NCBI GenBank assembly: GCA_964540515.1
Contig: CAZIMS010000002.1
Location: 62,001 to 126,000 of the forward strand
Direction: 5' to 3'
DNA: 64,000 bases
DNA from: JAOAGA01 sp964540515
Lineage (GTDB): Bacteria > CALINM01
The translations under genes and the position numbers were made by a program. Numbering within the stretch: position 1 is the first letter of the stretch; each line of letters begins with the position of its first letter. Of the stretch, positions 31,964-41,125 are shown piece by piece. Under the pieces are notes generated by a model that was given only the letters and a program-made list of their open reading frames with translations, searched no databases and was not told the origin of the DNA.

Positions 31964-34378
31964 GTGGAAGAGACAATGGATGAAAAAAATTTAGATAAAG
32001 GCCAAACAATACCAGAGGAGTTACCACTATTACCGGTAAGAGATATAGTGATATTTCCCTATATGATAATACCTCTTTTTGTTGGAAGGGAAATATCCAT
32101 TAAGGCTGTAGAAGAGGCTTTGAGTAAGGACAGAATTATAATGCTTTCAGCCCAAAAAGATGCCTCAGAGGAGGATCCAGATCCAGATAGGATAAATAGT
32201 ATCGGTACAGCCTCTTTAATAATGAGAATGCTTAAACTTCCAGATGGAAGAATAAAGATACTTGTACAGGGGCTTTCGCGTGCCCAGATAGTTGAGTATT
32301 TAGAAAGAAAACCATGCTATAGAGTTAAAATCAAAAAGATTGAAGAGACCCAAATATCATCAAGTTTAGAGACAGAAGCCCTTATTAGAACTGTAAAAGA
32401 ACAGGTTGAGAAGATAATATCCTTAGGAAAACCCATATCGCCAGATGTAATGGTGATAATAGAAAATGTAGATGATATAGGTAAATTGTCGGATTTAATT
32501 GCCTCTAATGTAGGTTTTAAGTTAGAGGATAATCAAAAAATATTAGAATTGTATGATCCCATAGCCCGTATAAAAAAGGTAAATGAGCTCTTAACAAGAG
32601 AGATACAGCTTCTTGAGGTACAGGCAAAGATACAGAATCAGGCTAAAGAAGAGATATCGAAAAGTCAGAAAGAGTATTTTTTGAGAGAGCAGTTAAGGGC
32701 AATACAGCAAGAGTTAGGCGAGACAGATGATAGGCTTCAAGAGATAGAAGAGTACAGAACAAAGATTATGAAAGCTAAAATGCCCAAGGAAGTGGAAAAA
32801 GAGGCCATAAAAAATTTAAAGAGGCTTGAGATGATGCATCCTGACTCTGCGGAGGCAGGTGTTATAAGAACTTATCTTGATTGGATGGTAGAGCTTCCCT
32901 GGGCTAAGGCAACAAAAGATAGTATTGATATAAAAAAATCAGCTAAGATCCTTGATGAAGACCATTATGACCTTGAGAGGATAAAGGAAAGGATACTTGA
33001 GTTTCTTGCCGTTAGGAAGCTTAATGAAAAGCTTAAAGGCCCTATTCTATGTTTTGTTGGACCACCAGGAGTAGGAAAAACATCCCTTGGCAAGTCAATC
33101 GCCCGTGCTTTAAATAGGAAGTTTATAAGAATGTCTTTGGGAGGTTTAAGAGACGAAGCTGAGATTAGAGGGCATAGAAGGACCTACATAGGAGCTTTGC
33201 CTGGAAAAATTATTCAGGGTTTGAGGCAGTCTGGCACGAAAAACCCTGTTTTTATGTTAGACGAGATAGATAAGGTTGGCACTGATTTTAGGGGCGATCC
33301 TTCATCTGCTCTACTTGAGGTATTAGATCCAGAACAGAACAATAGCTTTCAGGACCACTACTTAAATGTGCCCTTTGACCTTTCTAATGTAATGTTTATT
33401 ACAACAGCCAACCAGCTCGATACAATTCCACCTGCCTTGAGGGATAGGATGGAGGTGATATCTCTTTCTGGTTATACAGAGGAGGAAAAGATTGCCATAG
33501 CAAAAAAATATTTAATTCCAAGACAGATAAAAGAAAATGGTCTGAAAGAGAGAGATATAAGTTTTACCGATGAGGCTATTCGGGTGATTATTAGTCAATA
33601 CACTAAAGAGTCTGGACTAAGAAACTTAGAAAGACAGATCGCCAATATTTGCAGAAAGGTAGCGAGAAAAAAGGCTGAAGGCGATAAGAAAAAGGTTGTT
33701 GTGGATGCTAATGATATTAGTAAGTATCTTAGAGCACCAATATTTTTACCTGAGGTTGGCAGAGAAAAAGGGCAGGTAGGTATAGCTACAGGTCTTGCCT
33801 GGACACCGTATGGCGGAGATATATTATATGTTGAGGTTTCCGCAGTAAAGGGTAAGGGAAGTTTAATTATCACAGGTCAGTTGGGTGAAGTAATGAAGGA
33901 GTCAGCTCAGGCGGCCTTTACCTATACGAGACTTAAGGCGTCAGAGTTTAATATTGATGAAGATTTTTACTCAAAAAACGATATACATATACATATACCA
34001 GAGGGTGCTATTCCTAAAGATGGCCCTTCTGCAGGTGTTACAATGCTAACAGCGATGATTTCTGCCCTTGCCAAGATACCAGTAAGAACAGATATTGCTA
34101 TGACAGGAGAGATAACCTTAAGAGGTAGAGTCTTACCAGTTGGTGGAATAAGAGAGAAGACCCTTGCAGCTTTGGCAAATAATATAAAAACAGTTATTCT
34201 GCCCTATGAAAATAACAAAGATATTGAAGATCTGCCAGAATATGTGAAAAAGCAGATGAATTTTATATTAGTTAAAAATGCCGACGAGATCTTAAAAATT
34301 GCCCTTGAGAAAGAAGAGGAGAAAAAGAAAAAACCTACAAGACGGCTTAATGCAGAAAGATCTGCCCAAAAGATGTAG
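31964..34378 (+). CDS. lon: ATP-dependent protease Lon
   Basis: The 804-residue protein has the LON substrate-binding domain (LPLLPVRDIVIFPYMIIPLFVGR), an AAA+ module with Walker A GPPGVGKT at about 366-373 and Walker B VFMLDEIDK, and the S16 protease domain. The catalytic Ser689 lies in DGPSAGVTM and Lys732 in GGIREKTLAA. AGGAGG at 31954-31959 supports GTG 31964 as start; ATG 31976 is too distant from it. The C-terminal tail is basic (EEKKKKPTRR). It degrades misfolded and regulatory proteins. The next gene starts inside its 3' end. Confidence 0.97.
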   Translation: MEETMDEKNLDKGQTIPEELPLLPVRDIVIFPYMIIPLFVGREISIKAVEEALSKDRIIMLSAQKDASEEDPDPDRINSIGTASLIMRMLKLPDGRIKILVQGLSRAQIVEYLERKPCYRVKIKKIEETQISSSLETEALIRTVKEQVEKIISLGKPISPDVMVIIENVDDIGKLSDLIASNVGFKLEDNQKILELYDPIARIKKVNELLTREIQLLEVQAKIQNQAKEEISKSQKEYFLREQLRAIQQELGETDDRLQEIEEYRTKIMKAKMPKEVEKEAIKNLKRLEMMHPDSAEAGVIRTYLDWMVELPWAKATKDSIDIKKSAKILDEDHYDLERIKERILEFLAVRKLNEKLKGPILCFVGPPGVGKTSLGKSIARALNRKFIRMSLGGLRDEAEIRGHRRTYIGALPGKIIQGLRQSGTKNPVFMLDEIDKVGTDFRGDPSSALLEVLDPEQNNSFQDHYLNVPFDLSNVMFITTANQLDTIPPALRDRMEVISLSGYTEEEKIAIAKKYLIPRQIKENGLKERDISFTDEAIRVIISQYTKESGLRNLERQIANICRKVARKKAEGDKKKVVVDANDISKYLRAPIFLPEVGREKGQVGIATGLAWTPYGGDILYVEVSAVKGKGSLIITGQLGEVMKESAQAAFTYTRLKASEFNIDEDFYSKNDIHIHIPEGAIPKDGPSAGVTMLTAMISALAKIPVRTDIAMTGEITLRGRVLPVGGIREKTLAALANNIKTVILPYENNKDIEDLPEYVKKQMNFILVKNADEILKIALEKEEEKKKKPTRRLNAERSAQKM

Positions 34379-35492
34379 AAATATCAGCCCCTTTTTAGCA
34401 ATGGAAGTGCTTGAGAAGGCTCAGGCGCTTCAGAGAGAGGGAAGAAATATCCTTTATATGTGTGTGGGGGAACCAGATATCCCCCCTCATCCTGCCATTG
34501 AAGAGTCATTAGTAAAAGCGATTAAGGAGGGTAAATCAAGTTATACTCATAGTTTGGGTATTCTTGAGCTGAGAGAAGCTATTTCTCAGTTTTATTATGA
34601 TAAATACGGTGTATCCATCTCGCCAGAGCAGATTGTTGTATCAAGCGGCACATCTCCATTAATGCTACTACTATTTAGTTTGATACTTGAGAGGGGTAAA
34701 AAGTTTATACTCCCTAACCCTTCTTATGCCTGTTATCCCAATTACATAAAGTTTTTAGAAGGAAAAATATCAGACTTTAATCTAAAAAGTGACAAAACTG
34801 AGTATAGAGAGATTAAAAACTTGATTGATAAAGATGTCATAGGTTTGATAATAAACTCGCCATCCAATCCTACAGGAGAAGTTTTGACAAGTAAGGATCT
34901 ACGTTATTTAGCTAACCTACCTTTAAAAATAATTTCCGATGAGATCTATCATGGACTGACGTATGAAGGAGAGGAAGAGACAATATTATCATATAGAGAT
35001 GATGTATTTGTAATAAATGGTTTCTCTAAAGCCTTCTCAATGACAGGCTTTCGGCTTGGCTATGCCATTGTTCCTAAAAATTTAATTAGAACAGTAAGAA
35101 GTTTACATCAAAATTTTATAATATGTGCCCCTTCCTTTGTCCAATGGGCAGGCATTAGTGCCTTGAAACATCATAAAGAGATTATAGGTAAGGCAAAGGG
35201 AATATTTGATGACCGCAGAAAATTTTTATTAGAGGGGCTCAGCAATCTTGGATATGAGTATTGGGGTAATCCAAGAGGTGCCTTTTATGTGCTGGTGGAT
35301 ATGAGATTTTTAAAGATGAAGTCTTTAGATATCTCTTTTATGTTGTTAAATAATTATGGCTTAGCTGTTACCCCAGGAATTGATTTTGGGAAAAATGCTG
35401 AGGGATATGTAAGACTATCCTATGCCACTTCGAAAGATAACATCTCAAAGGCCTTAGAAGTACTCAAAACGATAAAAGAGAATCATCAATGA
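34350..35492 (+). CDS. PLP-dependent class I/II aminotransferase
   Basis: The protein (380 residues from ATG 34350) has ISPFLAMEVLEKAQALQREGRNILYMCVGEPD near its N-terminus, VVSSGTSPLML, NSPSNPTGEV, ISDEIYHGL and the PLP lysine in VINGFSKAFSMTGFRLGY. It ends in YGLAVTPGIDFG and YVRLSYA. The frame is open further upstream into lon, but ATG 34350 is the last start that keeps the ISPF segment; it overlaps lon by 29 bases. Likely an aspartate/alanine-type aminotransferase; the true substrate cannot be read. Confidence 0.9.
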   Translation: MQKDLPKRCRNISPFLAMEVLEKAQALQREGRNILYMCVGEPDIPPHPAIEESLVKAIKEGKSSYTHSLGILELREAISQFYYDKYGVSISPEQIVVSSGTSPLMLLLFSLILERGKKFILPNPSYACYPNYIKFLEGKISDFNLKSDKTEYREIKNLIDKDVIGLIINSPSNPTGEVLTSKDLRYLANLPLKIISDEIYHGLTYEGEEETILSYRDDVFVINGFSKAFSMTGFRLGYAIVPKNLIRTVRSLHQNFIICAPSFVQWAGISALKHHKEIIGKAKGIFDDRRKFLLEGLSNLGYEYWGNPRGAFYVLVDMRFLKMKSLDISFMLLNNYGLAVTPGIDFGKNAEGYVRLSYATSKDNISKALEVLKTIKENHQ

Positions 35493-36658
35493 AAAAGGAA
35501 AATTTTTTTCAAGATATTAAAAAAATAGCCCTTGAGAAGGAAAAAAAACAGTTAGGTGTTTATGCTGTTTTATCAGAGAGTGCCTTTAGATTAAGAGAAG
35601 ATGCAACAGAAAAGACAGACCACCGTCTACCATTTGCTATAGATGCTGATAGAATTCTGTATTCAAAAGCCTATGCAAGGTACATAGATAAAACACAGGT
35701 CTTTTCTCTGGTGCCAAACGACCATATAACCCATAGGGCACTTCATGTACAGTTTTTATCAAAGATCTCAAGGACTATAGGTACAATTTTAGGATTAAAT
35801 GTGGATTTAATAGAAGCCATATCATTAGGCCACGATATAGGCCATCCCCCTTTTGGACATGATGGTGAGGAGATGCTGTCTCATCTATCGGAAAAATATT
35901 TAGGCAAGAAGTTTTACCACAATGTCCATAGTTTGAGGGTCCTTGAGTATTTAGAGAAGGGGGGCAAGGGGTTAAACCTTACCTTTTATTCACTTGATGG
36001 AATCTTGTGTCATAACGGCGAGGAAGATTATATAAAAACAGAGCCTGATAAAGAAATTGGTGTAAAAAAATTAGAAGAGACAACTTTAAAAATTGAAAAA
36101 GGTATTTCAAATTACTCACCTTCAAGCCTTGAGGGATGTCTTGTTAAGATTTGTGATACCATAAGTTATGTTGGCAGAGATCTTGAAGATGCCATTACCT
36201 TAAAGCTTATAGACAGGAAGGATATACCTGATAGGGTGACAAAGTCCCTTGGAGATACGGCTGGGAAAATTGTCTTTAATTTAGTAATAGATGTAATAGA
36301 AAATAGCCTAAACAAACCTTATATAACTATGTCCAAAGAAGTGGCAAAGGGCCTTTTGGAGCTAAAAAACTTTAATAGAGAGAAGGTTTATAAAAATAGT
36401 AAGATTAAGATTGAGCATGATAAGATAAGGAAGATGATGGAGTTTTTCTTTTATGAGACTGTTAAGGATATAGAAAGAAAAAATAAAGATGCCCCTGTAT
36501 TTAGAGATTTTATAGCGGAGATGAAGGCCGAATATTTAGAAGAAAATAGCCCCTATCAGGTTGCAGTCGATTATATCGCCTCTATGACTGATAGATATTT
36601 TATTGATGTTTTTAAAGAGAAATTTGTTGCCCAGCCTCTTCCAAGATATTTTAGTTAG
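35489..36658 (+). CDS. dgt: dGTP triphosphohydrolase-like HD-domain protein
   Basis: The 389-residue protein has an HD-type metal-binding pattern (ITHRALHVQFLSKISRTIG, ISLGHDIGHPPFGHDGEEML) and VGRDLEDAI, which together mark the dGTPase-like HD family. It would cleave dNTPs to deoxynucleoside and triphosphate, controlling nucleotide pools. Its ATG overlaps the aminotransferase stop by 4 bases (ATGA). Length is typical of dGTPase-like proteins, shorter than E. coli Dgt. Confidence 0.88.
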   Translation: MKKENFFQDIKKIALEKEKKQLGVYAVLSESAFRLREDATEKTDHRLPFAIDADRILYSKAYARYIDKTQVFSLVPNDHITHRALHVQFLSKISRTIGTILGLNVDLIEAISLGHDIGHPPFGHDGEEMLSHLSEKYLGKKFYHNVHSLRVLEYLEKGGKGLNLTFYSLDGILCHNGEEDYIKTEPDKEIGVKKLEETTLKIEKGISNYSPSSLEGCLVKICDTISYVGRDLEDAITLKLIDRKDIPDRVTKSLGDTAGKIVFNLVIDVIENSLNKPYITMSKEVAKGLLELKNFNREKVYKNSKIKIEHDKIRKMMEFFFYETVKDIERKNKDAPVFRDFIAEMKAEYLEENSPYQVAVDYIASMTDRYFIDVFKEKFVAQPLPRYFS

Positions 36659-36668
36659 TTTCTTTTGT

Positions 36669-38264
36669 TTGGATAAACCCTTGAAGGTACTCCTAATTCA
36701 ACCACCTATCAGTGATTTTTATGACACAAAGATAAGAACATACCCTTTAGGACTTTTATATTTAGGTGCCAAGATAAAAGATATTGTAGATGTAACTTTG
36801 CTTGATTTAAGGACAGGTTTTAAGCCTAAGATAATAAGGGAGCCATTCTTTGAAGATTTAAATGAATTTTATAAAGACAATAAAATTTCGCCATTCTCCT
36901 TTTTTAAGAGCTTCTATTATTTCGGCATAGACAAGACAAAAATTAAGCAAAAGATTAAAGAAATAAAACCTGATATAATTTGTATATCTTCACTTTTTTC
37001 GACCTATTTCTACGACCTATTAGATGCAGTTAGGGAGATAAAAAAAGCTAACAAAGATATCCTAATAGTAGTTGGTGGCAATCATCCAACAATATATACC
37101 CATGATACACTAAGTTACAAAGAGATTGATTTTGTGATAAGAGGAGAGGGAGAGACTCCCTTATATAATTTAGTCAAGTCCATTAAAGAGGGAAGTAGCA
37201 TAAAAGGTATTAGAGGTTTGTCCTATAGGGAGGGAGATAATGTGGTGATTTCTTCTGTTAATGTTGAAGAGACAATCGATTTAGTACCTTATAGAGACTT
37301 GCTTGATAGCAAAAGGTATAAAATTGGCAAAAAAAATTATGCTTTTATGATTACAACAAGGGGATGTCCCAAAAGATGTAGTTTTTGTGGTAAGCCAGAG
37401 GCCCCTTTTAGAAAGATTAATATTGAGACTATAAAGTCGGATTTAGAAAATTGCTTAAGCTTGGGTGTAGAAATTATAGATTTTGAAGATGATATGTTAA
37501 CCTTAGATAGAGATCATTTTGAGGACGTTTTGAATATTTTTTATAGAAAGAACTTACTACTTACGGCTATGAACGGTATTTATGCAGAAAATCTTGATGA
37601 GGAGCTCTTAAAGAAGATGTATTTAGCAGGTTTTAGAAGACTTAATATCTCTCTTGTTGATATATCTAAAGAAATCTTAAGCAGTCATAACAGATTTAAA
37701 GCCAACTTTACAAAATTATTGGCCTTTTTAGAAAACTCTGACTTTAACACAGAGATACACTTTATAATTGGTCTACCAAAACAAAGAGTAGAGGATGTAA
37801 TAAATACTATGCTTTTTTTAATGGAGCATCGTTGTCTGCCAGCTCCAAGCATCTTTTATTTGGCTCCAGGCAGTAAGATCTTTAATGACTATAAAGAGAT
37901 AGATAGGTTTGACATTAGAGCTTTTAGATCGAGCTATATGATTGAGATTGATGAAAATTTTAATAGAAGGAATATATATACACTCCTGCTATTAGTAAGG
38001 TTTATAAACCTTGTAAAAGCTTATATTGACAAGAATCCATACATTAAGAAACTTTCTGACGTCTTAGATCTTTTAGATGGAATGGAAAGACAGATTTTCA
38101 AACATTTTTTAGAAGAAAAGTTCTTTTATTACTTTGATAGAGACAGTGGTTTTCTAACAAAAGAGCCGGTGGAAAAAGATTTGATTGAATTATTTTTTAA
38201 AAAGGCTAAAAATAGATTTATCAAAGGCTTTAAAAGCCTAAACAAGATAGTCTTTGATATATGA
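36669..38264 (+). CDS. B12-binding-domain radical SAM protein
   Basis: From TTG 36669 the protein has about 531 residues. It opens with KVLLIQPPISDFYD, a cobalamin-binding-type Rossmann domain without the usual DxHxxG, with VVGGNHPTIYT and FVIRGEGETPLYNL. The radical SAM CxxxCxxC (Cys233, Cys237, Cys240 in RGCPKRCSFCG) follows. A C-terminal helical region is lineage-specific. The function is unknown; relatives modify lipids, hopanoids or natural products. The start is uncertain: the frame is open back into dgt, TTG 36681 is an alternative, and no ribosome site is visible. Confidence 0.82.
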   Translation: MDKPLKVLLIQPPISDFYDTKIRTYPLGLLYLGAKIKDIVDVTLLDLRTGFKPKIIREPFFEDLNEFYKDNKISPFSFFKSFYYFGIDKTKIKQKIKEIKPDIICISSLFSTYFYDLLDAVREIKKANKDILIVVGGNHPTIYTHDTLSYKEIDFVIRGEGETPLYNLVKSIKEGSSIKGIRGLSYREGDNVVISSVNVEETIDLVPYRDLLDSKRYKIGKKNYAFMITTRGCPKRCSFCGKPEAPFRKINIETIKSDLENCLSLGVEIIDFEDDMLTLDRDHFEDVLNIFYRKNLLLTAMNGIYAENLDEELLKKMYLAGFRRLNISLVDISKEILSSHNRFKANFTKLLAFLENSDFNTEIHFIIGLPKQRVEDVINTMLFLMEHRCLPAPSIFYLAPGSKIFNDYKEIDRFDIRAFRSSYMIEIDENFNRRNIYTLLLLVRFINLVKAYIDKNPYIKKLSDVLDLLDGMERQIFKHFLEEKFFYYFDRDSGFLTKEPVEKDLIELFFKKAKNRFIKGFKSLNKIVFDI

Positions 38265-38677
38265 AAAGCGCAATATTTATAAATGTGAAAGAAAAAGACA
38301 AAAAAAAGCTACTCTTTGAGCTTGTAGAAAGATTTTATCATGAAGGAGAAAGGGTAGTTATATACTGCTCAACTGAAGATATAGCAAATGATATAGATAG
38401 ATTTCTCTGGGTTTTTAAACAAGAGTCTTTTATCCCTCACAAGATTTTCAAATATATAGAAGAAGATGCTTTAGAAAAGATAGCAATAGTATATACTGAG
38501 CAAAATCCCATCTTAACAAAGATATTAATCTCCTATGATAAATGTGATCTGAATTTTGCAAGCACCTTTGAGAAAGTCTATGAGTTTGTAGAACCTTCTA
38601 AAGAAGCGATAATCGAAAGCAGAAAAAGGTATAAATTTCTAAAAGAAAATGGTTATTTAATGCAGTATCATGAATAG
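38261..38677 (+). CDS. holC: DNA polymerase III chi subunit-like protein HolC
   Basis: The 138-residue protein shows a conserved HolC pattern: LLFELVERFYHEGERVVIYCST, then IDRFLWVFKQESFIPHKI. HolC links the clamp loader to single-strand binding protein. The rest is shorter and more divergent. It overlaps the radical SAM gene by 4 bases (ATGA). A small palindrome (38670-38688, ATGAATAG/CTATTCAT) spans its stop codon. Confidence 0.82.
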   Translation: MKSAIFINVKEKDKKKLLFELVERFYHEGERVVIYCSTEDIANDIDRFLWVFKQESFIPHKIFKYIEEDALEKIAIVYTEQNPILTKILISYDKCDLNFASTFEKVYEFVEPSKEAIIESRKRYKFLKENGYLMQYHE

Positions 38678-38716
38678 TATCTATTCATAAAAGGTATAGG
38701 GCAAAAGGAGAAAAAT

Positions 38717-40441
38717 ATGGATACCCTTAGAGTAGGTGTTTGTCAGATTAACTCCATCGTAGGAGATATTAAGGGGAATTTTGAAAAGATAATTAAATAT
38801 ATGAATAGAGCTAAAGAAAAGAGCTGTCACATTGCCATATTCCCTGAATTAGCGCTTTCTGGTTATCCTCCTGAGGACCTTGTCTTTAAAAAATCTTTTC
38901 TAAACCAGAACGAGGAGTACATAATAAAGATTGCCCAAGAGACAAAAGATATAATTGCAATTGTTGGTTTTGTTCACTACGAAAGAGACATATTTAACTC
39001 AGCAGCCATAATTTATAACGGCAAGATAGAAGGCATATACAACAAGATTTTTCTACCAAACTATGGTGTTTTTGATGAAGAAAGACATTTTACAAAAGGT
39101 AAGAACCCTATAATTTTCAAGACCAATGAGTTCTCCTTTGGTGTTACTATATGTGAGGACATTTGGTATCCGGAGGGTCCATCCTTTACATTAGCATTGG
39201 CTGGTGCAGAACTGATAATTAACATAAATGCCTCACCTTATCATATAAGAAAATGGGTAGAGAGAGAAAAAATGTTAGCTATAAGAGCGAAAGATTATAT
39301 CTCTTCTATTGTCTACTGCAACTTAGTTGGCGGACAAGATGAAGTGGTTTTTGATGGCTTTAGCTTTGTAATAGATGTGGAGGGTAATACGATAGGAAGG
39401 GCAAATCTTTTTGATGAAGATTTATTAGTAAGTGACATAGATATATTAGCCATAAAAGAAAAAAGGTTAAGAGAGCCACGTTGGAAAAAAAGAGAGCTAA
39501 TGGAGACACCTTTTAAGCCCATCATTAGTGAGTTAAAAGTAGATTTTCACAGTAATTTAGAAAAAACTATGGTCACTATTAGTTCTGTTCATACTGTTGA
39601 AGAAGAGGTCTTTTTGGCATTAAAAACAGCTCTTAAAGATTATTTTTACAAGAATAATTTTTCTAAAGGAGTTGTTGGTTTAAGTGGTGGCATTGACTCT
39701 TCACTTGTTGCCTCTATCGCAGTCTCTGCCTTAGGAAAAGATAATGTGATTGGTGTATTTATGCCTTCCATGTTTACATCAAAAGAAAGTTATGAGGATG
39801 CGAAAGAATTAGCAGAAAATTTGGGTATCAAGATGTTTGAGATACCTATTACAGATATCTATAATGTTTATTTAAAAGAGTTAAAACCCTTCTTTGATGG
39901 ATTACCCTTTAATTCCGCAGAAGAAAACATTCAGGCTCGGATAAGAGGTAACATACTCATGGCTCTGTCTAACAAATTTGGCTGGCTTGTAATAACAACA
40001 GGAAACAAGAGTGAGATGAGTTGTGGTTATGCAACCCTTTATGGTGATATGGCAGGTGGTTTTGCCTTACTAAAAGATGTGCCTAAAACTTTAGTATATA
40101 AATTGGCAAGGTACTACAACGAGTCAAACAAAAAAGAGATAATCCCAGAAAGGGTATTTATTAAAGCTCCAACTGCCGAGCTAAGAGAAAACCAAAAAGA
40201 TCAAGATTCACTACCACCCTATGAAATATTAGACACAATCATTACTGCATACGTTGAAGAAGATAAGAGTAAAGAAGAGATAATAAAGATGGGTATTAGC
40301 AAGGAGATAGCTGAAAAAACTATAAGAATGATAGACCTTAGCGAGTACAAGAGAAGACAATCTCCACCTGGAGTTAAGATAACCGAGAGGGCCTTTGGAA
40401 AAGATAGGAGAATGCCAATAACAAACAAATTTAGGGAGTGA
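38717..40441 (+). CDS. nadE: Glutamine-dependent NAD+ synthetase
   Basis: The 574-residue two-domain enzyme has an N-terminal carbon-nitrogen hydrolase (glutaminase) domain with Glu in FPELALSGYPPEDL, Lys in YNKIFLPNYG and Cys in TICEDIWYP. A C-terminal NAD synthetase domain carries the P-loop LSGGIDSSLVASIA near residue 325 and a TTGNKSEMSCGYATLYGDMAGG motif. It makes NAD+ from nicotinic acid adenine dinucleotide with ammonia from glutamine. AAAAGGAG precedes the ATG. The stop codon lies 3 bases from the 3' end of the converging tRNA-Glu gene, with no terminator between. Confidence 0.95.
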   Translation: MDTLRVGVCQINSIVGDIKGNFEKIIKYMNRAKEKSCHIAIFPELALSGYPPEDLVFKKSFLNQNEEYIIKIAQETKDIIAIVGFVHYERDIFNSAAIIYNGKIEGIYNKIFLPNYGVFDEERHFTKGKNPIIFKTNEFSFGVTICEDIWYPEGPSFTLALAGAELIININASPYHIRKWVEREKMLAIRAKDYISSIVYCNLVGGQDEVVFDGFSFVIDVEGNTIGRANLFDEDLLVSDIDILAIKEKRLREPRWKKRELMETPFKPIISELKVDFHSNLEKTMVTISSVHTVEEEVFLALKTALKDYFYKNNFSKGVVGLSGGIDSSLVASIAVSALGKDNVIGVFMPSMFTSKESYEDAKELAENLGIKMFEIPITDIYNVYLKELKPFFDGLPFNSAEENIQARIRGNILMALSNKFGWLVITTGNKSEMSCGYATLYGDMAGGFALLKDVPKTLVYKLARYYNESNKKEIIPERVFIKAPTAELRENQKDQDSLPPYEILDTIITAYVEEDKSKEEIIKMGISKEIAEKTIRMIDLSEYKRRQSPPGVKITERAFGKDRRMPITNKFRE

Positions 40442-40444
40442 AAA

Positions 40445-40520
40445 TGGTGATCCTAGGGGGACTCGAACCCCCGTTTCTGCCGTGAGAGGGCAGCGTCCTG
40501 GGCCGCTAGACGATAGGACC
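40445..40520 (-). tRNA. tRNA-Glu (anticodon CTC)
   Basis: The minus strand folds as a 76-base cloverleaf: acceptor GGTCCTA pairing with TAGGATC, D-arm GTCTAGCGGCCCAGGAC, anticodon loop CTCTCAC (anticodon CTC), and T-arm GGGGGTTCGAGTCCCCC. The discriminator A is followed by an encoded CCA. The body is close to E. coli tRNA-Glu. It lies 6 bases downstream of tRNA-Gln and shares its promoter. Confidence 0.95.
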
Positions 40521-40526
40521 TTGAAA

Positions 40527-40597
40527 CTGGGAGACTAGGATTCGAACCTAGATTCGCGGAGTCAGAGTCCGCTGTCCTGCCGTTAGACGATCTCCCA
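40527..40597 (-). tRNA. tRNA-Gln (anticodon CTG)
   Basis: The minus strand folds as a cloverleaf starting TGGGAGA, with the weak U1-A72 pair and G discriminator typical of bacterial tRNA-Gln. The D-arm is GTCTAACGGCAGGAC, the anticodon loop CTCTGAC (anticodon CTG), and the T-arm CTAGGTTCGAATCCTAG. No CCA is encoded (TTT follows), unlike its neighbour. Confidence 0.95.
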
Positions 40598-40610
40598 CCT
40601 AAGTCTTATT

Positions 40611-40639
40611 ATTTTAGATAGAGATTCAGTTTTTTTCAA
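40611..40639 (-). promoter_or_regulatory. Sigma-70-type promoter of the tRNA-Gln/tRNA-Glu pair
   Basis: On the minus strand TTGAAA (40639-40634) and TAAAAT (40616-40611) are separated by exactly 17 bases, with 5 of 6 matches in each hexamer. The -10 ends 13 bases before tRNA-Gln. Confidence 0.75.
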
Positions 40640-40649
40640 GATAATTTTG

Positions 40650-40908
40650 CTAAAGGTAAGCCTCTTTTTTCCCGTGATGGAAATCATACTGTAAACTGGA
40701 TAAGCTCTTTTCTACTTTCCTAAAGTAGGCATCCCATTCGTTATTGATTTTAAAAAGTCTGAGTCTTAATATGGGGTTTGCTTCTTTATTGTATCAGCTA
40801 ATCTCTCAGTACTCAAAAATTTTAGCTATTTATATCAACTGTCTTCTCTATATAACCACTATCATGTTATAGACAAGAGGTTTGTTATGTATCAAATCAT
40901 AATTGTTT
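40650..40908 (-). pseudogene. Probable decayed gene remnant in the 40.6-41.1 kb gene-free stretch
   Basis: The 528 bases between tRNA-Gln and the transglutaminase gene have no intact gene. On the minus strand, 40793-40650 is open and reads ANPILRLRLFKINNEWDAY, then RKVEKSLSSLQYDFHHGKKE, ending at TAG 40650. Codon use looks like real coding DNA. Just upstream in another frame (from 40825) comes LKFLSTERLADTIKKQTP, and further up DLIHNKPLVYNMIVVI in a third frame. The segments abut with frameshifts and stops, as in a broken gene whose start is lost. I do not recognise the family. The rest, to about 41100, is AT-rich with nothing I can assign. Confidence 0.4.
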
Positions 40909-41125
40909 CTTACACAATTAATATTATAAGTCTTATTAACATAAAACTTTGACTTTTCTATTGTTTTCTTTGCATAGAAGAGATTTTATTTGATAATTTT
41001 GTTATATTTTTCAATGCAATTTATAGTTTTTGTCTATTAAAATATTAGATTTCTATCTATAAAAACTATTGGAGTTTCATTTATTAAAATAATTAAAATA
41101 TGAACAATAAAATAAGGGGGCTTGT

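Noticed and set aside
34299..34349. Extended N-terminus of the aminotransferase inside lon
   Set aside because: The extra residues (MPLRKKRRKRK...) only mirror the Lys-rich end of lon in another frame; family proteins start near the ISPF motif.
38670..38688. Palindrome ATGAATAG/CTATTCAT as terminator after holC
   Set aside because: The stem is short and AT-rich and no T-run follows; nadE is probably read from the same mRNA.
40600..41120. Insertion sequence or integrase remnant near the tRNAs
   Set aside because: No terminal inverted repeats, tRNA 3'-end duplication or transposase-like motif was seen; only unassigned broken coding blocks.
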